DNA of 64,000 bases from Pleurostoma richardsiae. Lineage: Eukaryota; Ascomycota; Sordariomycetes; Calosphaeriales; Pleurostomataceae. The notes beneath the pieces were generated by a model that saw only the letters and a list, made by a program, of their open reading frames with translations, was not told the DNA's origin and made no database searches. Of the stretch, positions 1 to 9,874 are shown in pieces. The translations under genes were made by a program, and so were the position numbers. How positions within the stretch are numbered: the first letter of the stretch is position 1; each line of letters starts with the position of its first letter. The stretch covers positions 434,001-498,000 of the forward strand of contig JANBVO010000023.1 of NCBI GenBank assembly GCA_030052745.1, read 5' to 3'.

Positions 1-1
1 T

Positions 2-787
2 GTGCCTGGGGACGTTGACCGCCCGCTGCCTCAGCGTTCAAGCTCTTTCCAGGCGCCAGGGTCTAAGGAATCCCTGGATGCTCGCATCGCTAGGGAGAAG
101 CTAGAGCGCGAGGTCGCTGAGCTCCATGCTCTGCTAGACAATAAGAACAACAGGGAAGAGGAGCTGGAGCGTGAGGTCGAGATCCTTCGCAGAGGCAGCG
201 CCACCACGCACCGCGCAAGCGCCATGACTATTGGCAGCACCGCCGAGCGCTCTTCGATCCGAGACTCGAGAGGCACGGTCATCCTCGCCCGCGATCATGA
301 GCCCCGCTCGCCTGAGGCCAGAAAGACGCACACCCGCGGCCCGACGCTGGACACGATGCCAGAGAGCGATGCCTTCTCTTCGGCCACGGAGACTAGCACT
401 CTCTGGTGCGAGATCTGCGAGACGTCGGGCCATGACATTCTCACCTGCACCAACATGTTTGGACCCCAAGGTGGAGATCAGACCGCCCCGGCTGCTGTCG
501 CAACCAACGGCGACGCCCCTAAGACCGGCAGGGACGTCGTGCGCGAGGGCCTCAAGCCGCTCTCGCCGACCATGGGCCACGAGGACATCAAGCCGGCGCC
601 GCTGTCGCCGATGAAGACGAAGGCGCCGACCATGGTGCCGCCGACGGTCAAGATCCTGCCCAACCCGATGGACTCGGGCCCCGTGGCGGGCAAGGAGAGC
701 GGCGTGGTGGACGCCGGCAAGTGGTGCGCCCTGTGCGAGCGGGACGGCCACGACAGCGTCGACTGCCCGTTTGAGGACGCCTTCTAG
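2..787 (+). CDS. CLIP-170-type microtubule plus-end protein, C-terminal part (5' end outside window)
   Basis: This is the last 261 codons of a longer gene cut by the window edge; no start is present. The fragment opens with a charged heptad-like stretch (about residues 25-65, rich in E, L, R and K) that reads as the end of a coiled coil. It then has Ser/Pro-rich linkers and two CCHC zinc knuckles of the form C-x2-C-x4-G-H-x4-C: WCEICETSGHDILTC near residue 135 and WCALCERDGHDSVDC near residue 240. Two such knuckles after a coiled coil are the signature of the CLIP-170/Bik1/Tip1 tail, which binds dynactin or other plus-end partners while an N-terminal CAP-Gly domain (not visible here) binds microtubules. 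The protein ends six residues after the second knuckle, in PFEDAF. The zinc knuckles are seen directly; the CAP-Gly part is inferred from the family. Confidence 0.8.
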   Translation: MPGDVDRPLPQRSSSFQAPGSKESLDARIAREKLEREVAELHALLDNKNNREEELEREVEILRRGSATTHRASAMTIGSTAERSSIRDSRGTVILARDHEPRSPEARKTHTRGPTLDTMPESDAFSSATETSTLWCEICETSGHDILTCTNMFGPQGGDQTAPAAVATNGDAPKTGRDVVREGLKPLSPTMGHEDIKPAPLSPMKTKAPTMVPPTVKILPNPMDSGPVAGKESGVVDAGKWCALCERDGHDSVDCPFEDAF

Positions 788-1925
788 GAGACTGCACTCT
801 CGGTCCCGCACGATTATTACGTACACCCTTTAATACACGACGGGATGTGGGACGCACGACGAGGGACGCAACGGCGGCGCGCGGGATAAACAAAAAGAAA
901 GGGGGCCGAGAAGACATGACTCTGGGTACTGGACATGATCGCATGACGGCTTCCTGCCGATCGAGCTGGCTCCTCCTTTTCTTTTCTTCCTGTTCGACGA
1001 CACTGTAACAGTACCATCACGGCCGTTGGATTGTGTCGACTTTATTTTTTGCATTCGCCCAAGGACATCAGGAGGGGAGCACTGGCATATTTTCTAGCGA
1101 TGATACCACATACCCTTCCTCGTTGATCAGGCTGTCAGGCGTCCGTCTCCGGTTGGATTCCTGGGGACTATCGTCGGGAGGATATTCCTTTTTCCCCAGA
1201 TTTTGCATAGGTAATACTAGACTGTTGACCAGAACTTTCAGAGAGGAGAGGGATGGGGAAGGAGGCTGAGGGCTTCTCTAGACGTAGAGAGACGAGCCTT
1301 GCGACAATTGTTCAATTCTGTACTTATAACTTGTAATGAACCAAATGGCAGTATGCTAAACCACGAGAGTGCCTTGGACTCTTCCTTGACTCCCATGCTT
1401 TACGAGACAATCTTCCTCTCCATCAGTGTCCTGCGCCCTCACTGAGTCGTCGCTGAGAAGGCTCTCTGTAGGCTGTAAGCGTCCAAATTTAGCTGTGAGA
1501 TGTGCAACAACCCCTGCAGCAACTAGCCCAGCGACGCCGCGTGGCGCAGGCTGGGGTTGGCGTCGCGATTGGGTCCCCTGGTCTGACAAGACAGCTTTGC
1601 CGTTCTCGTTCTCTTCCTGCCAGCTCCCCAGCAACTGCACTATATACAATATCAAAAGGACCTTCACCCGTTACCGTCGGCGACATCCATTTCAATCAAT
1701 TTCCCTCTCGAATGCGACATCCTTATCTATCCGGCCGCCAACTGCCCTCGAATTGACTGTCCGGCATCCCCGTCGCGACCCGCTTGGTCTACCATCCGCG
1801 GGATCATCCGCTCCAGAGCGCGAGCTTTCCGCCGAGCTCAGTCAGGAAGGGTATCACCAGCTGCTGACGAAAAGCTTCCCTACAATCAGCACCGCCTGCG
1901 AATATCGATACCCCAATTCTCCACC
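788..1925. other. Intergenic: 3' flank of CLIP-170 gene and promoter of kinase gene
   Basis: No gene can be supported here on either strand; open frames are short and lack splice-supported extensions. From about 1640 to the kinase start the sequence is rich in C/T with short runs, as expected for a fungal 5' leader. Nothing else stands out. Confidence 0.6.
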
Positions 1926-3394
1926 ATGGCGCAGGTGTTCCTCGACATCCTCTACTCGCTGGGCAACTGCCTCAACTGCTTCCCGGGCTCGCCCAGCCTC
2001 AAGATCAACGGGCGCAACTTCAAGATCCTGCGGCTCCTAGGCGAGGTGAGTTCCATGGCCACAACCCTCTCGGTCTCCTTTTCTGTATCCCCCATATCTC
2101 CCTCGACTCTTCTCTAACCCAAATCCCCCCCCAACCAGGGCGGCTTCTCCTACGTCTACCTAGTCCAGGACACGTCCACCTCCGAGCTCCTGGCCCTCAA
2201 GAAGATCCGCTGCCCCTTCGGCGCCGAGTCCGTCGCCCAGGCCATGCGCGAGGTCGAGGCCTACCGGCTCTTCGCGCGCACCCCGGGCATCATCCACAGC
2301 GTCGACCACGCCGTCGCCACCGAGCGCGGCGGCGGCGAGGCCAGCAAGACGGTGTACATCCTGCTGCCCTACTACCGCCGCGGCAACCTGCAGGACCTCA
2401 TCAACGCCAACCTCGTCAACCACGCCCGCTTCCCCGAGCGGAGGCTCATGCAGCTGTTCCTCGGCGTGTGCAGGGCCCTCAGGAGCATGCACCAGTACCG
2501 CGGGCCGGGCGCGGGGGCCGGGCAGCCGCCTCCCGCGGAGGGGATGGAGGTGGTGCGGACGGACGGCGTGGACCGGAACGTGGTGGCGGCGAAGCAGGCG
2601 AGGAGGGGCGGCGCCAGGCAGGCGCCCTCGGCGGCGGGCGGCGCGGACGAGGACGACGAGTCGGAGCAGCAGCGGCCGCTGATGGACCAGAGCGAAGAAG
2701 TCGGCGCCGGCGAGGTCAGGAGCTATGCGCACAGGGATATCAAACCCGGTATGTACACCATCCCAACCCCGAGTCCGCACTCCAATTCAACCCCTCCTAG
2801 CCCGCCACCCATCACTAACCCTTGGCCTTCCCTCCAGGAAACATAATGATAGACGACACCGGCTCCTCCCCCATCCTCATGGATCTCGGCAGCATCGCCT
2901 CCTCCCCCTTGGCCATCACCTCCCGCTCCCTCGCCATCGCCACGCAGGACACCGCCGCCGAGCACAGCACCATGCCCTACCGCGCCCCCGAGCTCTTCGA
3001 TGTCAAGACGGGCGCCGTCATCGACACCCGCGTCGACATCTGGTCCCTGGGCTGCACGCTCTACGCCTGCCTCGTCGGCAAGTCCCCCTTCGAGGCCCGC
3101 AGCGACGAGACCGGCGGCTCCCTGAGCATGTGCGTCCTGGGCGGCGACTGGCGCTTCCCCGACGAGGGGCCCGGCGGCAAGAAGAGGGCGCCCCAGGCGC
3201 CGCCCAGGCGGACCGGCACCGGGGTGAGCGAGGCCGCCGCGGCCACCCAGGAGGAGACGGTCATCAGCGAGCCCATCAAGGAGGTGGTCAGGAGGTGTCT
3301 GAAGGTCGAGCCCAGCGAGAGGCCCGACATCGACGAGCTGATCGAGATGGTGGAGAAGGTGGTCGACGAGCTGCCTGAGGACGATGCCGCGTAA
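1926..3394 (+). CDS. Serine/threonine protein kinase, STK16/Env7 family
   Basis: Three exons (1926-2045, 2139-2748, 2838-3394) encode 428 residues. The glycine loop LLGEGGFSYVYLV begins at residue 37, the ATP-binding lysine lies in LLALKKI, the catalytic loop is AHRDIKPGN, and APE and DIWSLGCTLYA follow. The metal-binding motif is DLG instead of DFG, as seen in this family. The N terminus has closely spaced cysteines (NCLNCF), which fits the known palmitoylation of STK16 and yeast Env7 and predicts attachment to vacuolar or Golgi membrane. An insert of roughly 70 Gly/Glu/Asp-rich residues sits between the alpha-E helix and the catalytic loop (nt 2500-2720). The start at 1926 is the first ATG after the pyrimidine-rich leader (CACCATGG context). 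In yeast Env7 limits vacuole fusion; that role here is inference from family membership. Confidence 0.88.
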
Positions 3395-3767
3395 ATCTGT
3401 CTTTTGCCGGGGCCTGGTGAGGTGGAGGATTTTACAGGATACCTTTGACTTACCCGACTTGTCTTTCTACATTCTTTCCGTGTACAAATATTCCCCTTCT
3501 GGCGTGACGGTGGGTGGGAATGGCATCTTCTACGAATTCCAGGACATAGGAGGAAGACATCATTACGATTGCCTCCAGACGAAGCACTGTGTGACATGAA
3601 GATGGCGATGGGCGACAAGGGATGAAGCACGCATCTTATAGAGCGCGGATATGAATAAATAACCGATCATGCGAATCCTTAATCGAGTCGAAACTGTGAT
3701 TATACTTATACACGCCTCCCTCCCCATTAACGCCGCCTCCTCCCCCCTGAGCTAATATCCATGTATA
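3395..3767. other. Convergent 3' region between kinase and AMS1
   Basis: The 373 bases between two stop codons facing each other hold both 3' untranslated regions. An AATAAA lies 260 nt after the kinase stop. No further gene is seen. Confidence 0.6.
3654..3659 (+). terminator. Candidate poly(A) signal of the kinase gene
   Basis: AATAAA within GAATAAATAACC, 260 nt downstream of the kinase stop. Fungal poly(A) signals are loose, so this is a candidate only. Confidence 0.35.
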
Positions 3768-6700
3768 CTAAAGCTGCAAGCGATAAGAGGCGACCTCGAA
3801 AGGCCTCAGCTCAATCTTGAATTTGCCACCATCCAGTTCGATTTCTTCGCCGTCATCTTCAAGCAGGTTCACCTTGAAGACCTTCTTGACATCCCAGGTC
3901 GTCTCGATGGCTCCACGGCTCCGGCCTCCCAGGGCCTCATAGACGCGCAAGATAAGGCTACGACCCTTACGCTTCGGGAGCTCGGTGCGACTGACATCCT
4001 CATCGTCCTCGCCACGCTTGATTGTGTCAAGGATCAGAGACGCATCGCCAGTGAGCTTGACGGGGCTGTCGACTGAGAAGGTGATGCCGCTCGGCTTAGA
4101 GAGTAGTTTGAGCGGGTTGTTGAACTCGTAAGCCTTGCGTACGGTGGTTGGTCCCAGCGAATCCTGGTGAGGCAGGATAGCCCAGCGCATCTTATGAGGT
4201 CCCATGTCGGCATGGGCGTCAGGAGCCTTGGGAGCGCGCAAAAGCGAGAGGCGCATCGTGTGACCGCTCGTTGCGAAGCCGTACTTGCTATCGTTGAGGA
4301 TAGACACACCATATCCACGCTCGGAGAGATCGGCGAACTTGTGGCAGCAAACCTCGAACTTGGCCATGTCCCAGCTGGTGTTGTAATGTGTCGGTCTCTT
4401 GACGACACCGAACTGAGTCTCATAAGCCGCTTCGGTGTTCCGCACATCAATCGGGAACTCCACCTTGAGGAACTTCATGGTCTCATGCCACTCCACTTCG
4501 CTGCTGACCTCGACATATGATTGCTGGCCTTCCAAAGCAGCAGACAAGCTGACGGTGGTCTTAATGTGGCTCTCCTCGCTGATGCGAGTGTGCGTCACGA
4601 CGCTGACACGATGGTTCTTGTCCTCGGAGATAGACGTTGTCCCTCCTGGCAGCTCCTTCCGAGTGTCCAGGTGATAGACCTCGACGTCCCAAGCCTGCCA
4701 GTACAATGGCTTGTCGTCGAAGATGACAAATTGGTTTGCCTTGCCGCCCTTGACAATGCACTCTCTGTCCGCCTTTCGGTCATACAGAGAGGTGATGGCG
4801 CCATTCTCGATCTGAAGGCGGAGCTGATCATTCTGCATGACAAAGACACCAGTTGAGACCTCGTTCACGGTGACGGCTTTCTCCGAGGAAGACTTGAACT
4901 TGCGGAGGGTCATGGTAGGACCCGACCCACATGCGACGGCACAGTCGGTCTCTGAGATGTCGATAATCTCTTTCCGCGCCCATGGCAGAGTATTCCCGGC
5001 AACTCCTTGATCGACAGTCGTGGTACTCACCTTCGCCATGCCGAGGGCGCTGTAAGCCTCCTTGAGGACACGCTTTCCGGTCTTGAAGACCTCCGCGTAG
5101 AGCTGCCGCGAGAGTGGTCAGCTACGGGTATTGAACCGCTTTATGGTCTCTGCACTTACCTCATTTGAATCGTCGTAACACATCTCAATGGAGCTTCCAG
5201 GCAGGCAGTCGTGAAACTGGCAGAGTAGCACCGACTCCCACATGTCATCGATGTCCTTCTTGGGATACTTGTAGGACTTGTCCTTGATCGACGCGATGGT
5301 CGCAAGCTGCTCGACGTCCCGCAGCATGAATTCCGCCATGCGGTTGTTCCGCTTGTTGTTCGCCTGCGTTGTGTAGGTTCCTCGGTGGAGCTCGAAATAC
5401 AATTCGCCGTACCACGTCACGAGGCCAGCAGCCTTCTGCTCAAGCTTGTCAAAGAAGTCGTCGACAGACTTGCCCATATGCACTCTGGGCAATAGGCCGG
5501 TCGTGTCGCTCATTCCACGACAACGACGCAACTTCTCGATGTGCTGCCAGGTCGGGCCACCGCCTCCATCACCCTTACCAAACACGAGCAGGGAAGTGTG
5601 GTCCTGGTCCATTGACTTGTGCTGGGAGATGCTCCTCTTGACGTCCCCGAAGTGAGCCTCTGCGGTATAAGTCTCGGAAGGTGGCATGTGGCAAATAACC
5701 TGGCTGCCGTCCAGTGCCACCCAATTGAAGGTGGTGTGCGGAAATTTGTTGATATTGTTCCAGCTCAGTTTCTGGGTAAGGAAGCGAGTCATACCAGCCA
5801 GGCGGCATAGCTGGGGCAGTTGGCTGGAGTAGCCGAACGTATCTGGCAGCCAGAACGTCTGACAGCGGATACCGAAATGGCTCTCGAAGAAGCGCTGTCC
5901 GTATAAGAACTGACGGACCAGCGACTCACCGCTGGGCATATTTGTGTCATGCTCAACCCAGCTGCCTCCGATAGGATGGAATTGGCCGCTCTTGACCTTG
6001 GCTTTGACGCGGTCGAAGACATAGGGGTAAAGCTCTTTGAGCCACTTGTACTGCTGAGCCTGCGAGCAGGCGAAATTCAGCTCGGGATACTGCTCCATCA
6101 GGTTGCACTGGTTTGTCCACGAGCGCGCAACCTTTCGCTTCGTCTCTGCCCAGGGCCAGAGCCAACATGTATCAATGTGGCAATGACCAATACCAAATAC
6201 AACAGGCTCCTGGTCACTCTCATAGACCTTGGCTGAGTCGATGTCAGGCCCCAGGTATTCCTTGGCGATCTTCCGGCACTTCACGATGGACTCTTTATTG
6301 CCTAGCTCGAAAGTGTCGATGATATCAGTTGCGACTTTGAGGGCTTTGTGCTGTTCCCAGGATTCCTTGGGGAACTCTCTAGCCGCATCGCCGATGATCC
6401 AAATGTCAATGTAGAGCTGCCGGGCTTCCTTGTTGATCGCATAGATGGTCGCCTTGGTAAGCTGGAAGAACTTGTCTGGGTTTGGGGGTTGGATTGAATC
6501 TCCGCCAGGCGCACAGCCGAACATTCCGTTACAAGCCATTTCGATGTAAAAGGTATGCTCTTTGCCATCGCGGAAAGAGCCAGGTAGAACCCATTCAACG
6601 CGTTCCCCGCCACCAGTCAAGCCTTGTAGGGGGTTGCCGTCTTCCGACCAGACCAGACCTTCGTTGTTTGCGTCCCAATGGAACTCAAGGAGCTCCTTGT

Positions 6701-7119
6701 CACACAACTCCTCCGGTACTCGGAGGATGATCTTGAACCAATGGGTTGACCAAGAAGGCCCAAACCAGCTGCCAACATTGGTATCCCTGAAGTCGTTCGA
6801 AACAGCCTCCTTGAAGGTTGGGCGAGTTGTACCCGGAGCATCCCAGACGAAGATCTTGACATAGTCTTTTCCGGAGGCTTCACCCTCCGTAAGCATTCTA
6901 CAGCGCAGTATTAGCAAGCGCGACAACAGAGGGACGAAAGGGCGAAGACAAGGTATAGGTAGCTTACGAAAGAAGGTTCCGCTCCTCCCATTGTCCAGAG
7001 GCGTAGAACTGGTTGATTCTGTTGCGGTAGATATCGGCGATCCATTGTCCGACGGGCTTTGGAGCCCTGGTCGGGTATGAGCTCTTAGGCTTAGCGACGA
7101 CGTCCCGCTCGCCGCCCAT
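3768..7119 (-). CDS. AMS1: Vacuolar/cytosolic alpha-mannosidase, glycoside hydrolase family 38
   Basis: Three exons on the minus strand (7119-6968, 6897-5160, 5102-3768) give 1074 residues, close to yeast Ams1 (about 1080). The GH38 active-site region is intact: GHCHIDTCWLWPW carries the zinc-binding His and Asp, and FWLPDTFGYSSQLPQL carries the nucleophile Asp. The N-terminal motif APKPVGQWIADIYRNRINQF is typical of fungal Ams1. The enzyme trims alpha-mannose from free oligosaccharides; in yeast it reaches the vacuole by the Cvt/autophagy route without a signal peptide, and none is visible here. The ATG at 7119 has A at -3 and G at +4; the frame stays open further upstream but without another ATG. 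Both introns have GTAAG donors and keep frame. Confidence 0.93.
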
Positions 7120-7367
7120 AGTGACCTTCTCGGGAGTGTCGTGGGGAAATACACGGCGGTCAAGCTGTATCTCTTCAACTTCGGTGGATCTTGGGGACGA
7201 AGGTTCGCGGGAATGGCGGGACAAATCTGGGTCAAGCTGTTTGGCTTTGAGGGCAGCTCGCGATGCAGTGACGGAGCCGATGGTAGACGCTGCACCAGGC
7301 AGCTTGGTGATCTCGAGGTCGTGACTGTTTATATAGGAGAGATCAGTCAATTAGCGCGTGGCCATAC

Positions 7368-7423
7368 CGGAGACAGCTTTGAAGGCTCGGGGACAGCTTT
7401 GGAGTGTTCGGAGACAGCTTTGA
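7368..7423. repeat. Imperfect minisatellite, three units of about 20-21 bp
   Basis: Units start at 7368, 7388 and 7409 and share CGGRGACAGCTTTGR followed by 5-6 variable bases. The array is 250-300 bp upstream of the AMS1 start codon. Confidence 0.75.
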
Positions 7424-8219
7424 GGGGTGCGCGCGGCTTTGAGGAGGGAAACTCGATGGAGACCCAGGTTGATTGAAGAGCGACGTAACAGCTGGGCAGC
7501 TCCGTCTTACAGCCGTTGTTACAGCGCCAGTGGCACGCCGGCGCTGGTGCACCACCAAGGCCACAGGTGGCCCAGGCGGTGACCAAAACCGGAACCAGAC
7601 AGGGGGTCATGCGGGGTCGCAGAGGGGCGCGATGGAGAATGTAACCAGCGATCAGCCACACGGGACAGGGACCGCACGCACGCCGGACTCGAGAAAGCCC
7701 ACTTGGCGCCGCCTAGCCGGGAAGGTCGACGATAAGTCGTGCGACGTTGTGAGGAGATAGCATGGCCGCCCGGTGCCTCCCCGTCCGCAACAGATCGACA
7801 GACGATAGCAATACAGTGCGGTGCGATACTTGAGAAACAGCAACGAACCTCATGTTTGGAAAAATCAAGGCTGGCCCTCAGACCAGTCCTGTGCAATGGG
7901 GGGAAAGAAAGAAACAACACGATCTGGTGATGATTAGCAATGCCGTGCCCGGCAACCAAAAACCAGAGCAAAGAGAAACAAGGTCGGAGGGTCACTCCAT
8001 GGCGGAAGGGGGTCATTCTCCAGTACATGAGAGAGTCACGCCTTAGGAGCGGATGCTGAAAGGCATTTTGAGGTCGTTGGGGAGCGGAGGGGGAGAGGTG
8101 AGGTAGGAACTCGTAGGGTTGAGGTGCTTTTGATGAGTTGTCGAGGAGAAGAGGTGAGGGTCGAGACGAGCAGCCACGGAGGGGGACTGGAGAGTATAGG
8201 TAGTTGAGGTACCTAGGTA

Positions 8220-8239
8220 GGTAAGGTAAGGTAAGGTAA
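8220..8239. repeat. Microsatellite (GGTAA)x4
   Basis: Four perfect GGTAA units, flanked by the related AGGTACCTAGGTA. Its complement is a TTACC array. Confidence 0.85.
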
Positions 8240-8914
8240 GGTGGAGGAGCCCCGGATGCCCTCGAGAGACTCGAAGAAGGTGCGCGGCGAGATACACCGC
8301 CGTGTAACCAACGGGAAGGGACGGTCGGCAGGCGCCTGCGGGTGAGAGAGCGTCGTGATACCCGAGGCAGACAAGATAAACGGAGCGCAACTCGAAACTG
8401 TGGTTACCCGACTCATCGGTGACGGCGGGAGGTAGTATGTCACCTCACGAAGTATCTTGCTCTTTCGTGTCTCTCCGTTTTTGCGGGTTACTCCAGATGT
8501 CAAGTCATCGTCATCGACGCCCCGGTGATGAGCTGGTTGGATGTGGGAAAGGCAAGCCCTGAGGAGGGAGTTAAGCAGCTCTTGCTCGGTGTCCCGAGGT
8601 AACACTGAGACCGGGTCCGTAAGGCAACTATACAAGTAGTGGAAGAGTTCCATGCCAACAGTGAATATACGAATACTACGGGAACTCAAAGCTACAACAA
8701 GAAGTGAGGTGACCACGAGGTGAATGAAGATTTCTGTTTCTTCCTACCTAAGCTAAGACAATATCAATCATCATACCCATATTCCGACTCCTGTCCCGTG
8801 GTATAATCGTATTTACACATGGCTGAGTCGTATATCTTAGCATCGCTGAACATAACGCCGCATCATCCCATGCCCAAACGCCGTATAAATATATGTATCA
8901 TGGGAGAAGAGTCT

Positions 8915-9874
8915 TTATTCCGAGCTCGAGCTCCGCTTGCGGCTCCCGCCCCCGGTGCCATGATGGACCAGCTCGGACCCGAGGTCATCATCGCAGCCCT
9001 CCATCTCCTCGTCCTCGTATTCTTCGTCGTCGTCAAGGAGCTCGTCATCGCCATCTTCCTCGATGTCGTCCTCGATGATGTCCTCAAGCTCTTCCTCCTC
9101 CTCTTCCTCCTCGCTCTCAGTATCGCTCTGGTCAAAGGATAGAGCGCCCATCAGAGGAACGTCGATACGCGACAGTTGGCTCTTGATCAAGTTATCCGCC
9201 ACGTTGAACAGCTTCGTGTCCTTGTCTGGTGGAGTCTCCTTGTCGACGTTGAACTCGGCCTCCTCCTTGTCGGCAAGGTCGTCTCTAAAGGGGCTGTTGG
9301 GCGACAGTGCACCCTCGGGGACGTTGAGCACCCATCGACGCACCGTCTCGCCCTTGGCAATCCTGTTCCGTGAGCACCTGTCCGACAAGCCCTTGCGGAA
9401 CTGTCTCTTCTGCCGCCTCCGTCGCCGTTGGATCCTGTCTCGGATGTACCAAGCGACCACTAGCATGGCGGCCTGCATCATCTCCTGGCACTTCTGCCGG
9501 TGCATATTCGCCCACGCCTGACATCTCTGCTGCTGGTAGTTGGCGACCGCCTGGCACCGCTGCTGGTAGTAGGCCGCGATTCTCGACACCATAGTCAGGT
9601 ATCGGGGATCCATAGGCACTGCATTTGGGTCTGGTGTCTTCCCTGCCTCGGCAGATGCTGCCGGAGCTGCTGGGCCTGCTGTGTTTCCTTGCGCCTGCAC
9701 CTTCGCGGCCGAATTCCCGTACATGTCCTGAGCAAATGTCTTCAACACCCGAGGAGAAGGCGGCATCTGCGGCTTCAGGAACGTCGGCTGGTCCGGTGGC
9801 GGCGTTATCGGAATGTGTGCGTTCAGGGGAAAGGGCATCGACGTAGCCATATCCCGGGGAGGTATCGTTGTCAT
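8915..9874 (-). CDS. Protein of unknown function with cysteine repeats and acidic tail
   Basis: A single-exon frame of 319 residues starting at a true ATG (9874). I do not recognise the family. Visible parts: a Pro-rich N terminus (1-95); three adjacent 11-12 residue repeats around QQRCQA at residues 102-132 (YQQRCQAVAN, YQQQRCQAWAN, MHRQKCQEMM), each with one cysteine; a short hydrophobic stretch AAMLVVAWYI (135-144) followed at once by a strongly basic run, RDRIQRRRRRQKRQFRKG (145-162); and a very acidic segment near 250-298 with seven or more consecutive Glu. The basic run could be a nuclear localisation signal or a membrane-adjacent anchor. Codon use matches the neighbours and the frame is long and compositionally ordered, so I think it is real. 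An additional upstream exon cannot be excluded. Confidence 0.65.
   Translation of the reverse strand: MTTIPPRDMATSMPFPLNAHIPITPPPDQPTFLKPQMPPSPRVLKTFAQDMYGNSAAKVQAQGNTAGPAAPAASAEAGKTPDPNAVPMDPRYLTMVSRIAAYYQQRCQAVANYQQQRCQAWANMHRQKCQEMMQAAMLVVAWYIRDRIQRRRRRQKRQFRKGLSDRCSRNRIAKGETVRRWVLNVPEGALSPNSPFRDDLADKEEAEFNVDKETPPDKDTKLFNVADNLIKSQLSRIDVPLMGALSFDQSDTESEEEEEEEELEDIIEDDIEEDGDDELLDDDEEYEDEEMEGCDDDLGSELVHHGTGGGSRKRSSSSE

Larger units (their letters stand above)
7120..8914. other. Intergenic: AMS1 upstream region and 3' flank of next gene
   Basis: About 1.8 kb without a supportable gene. It holds an imperfect 20-21 bp minisatellite close to AMS1 and a GGTAA microsatellite. A frame of about 146 codons starting near 8652 (minus) shows no recognisable domain and reads through repeat sequence, so it is not called. 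Confidence 0.55.

Noticed and set aside
8213-8716. Minus-strand open frame of up to 167 codons, ATG near 8652
   Set aside because: It reads through the GGTAA microsatellite, has no recognisable domain, no leader or splice signals, and looks like chance openness in G/C-rich spacer.
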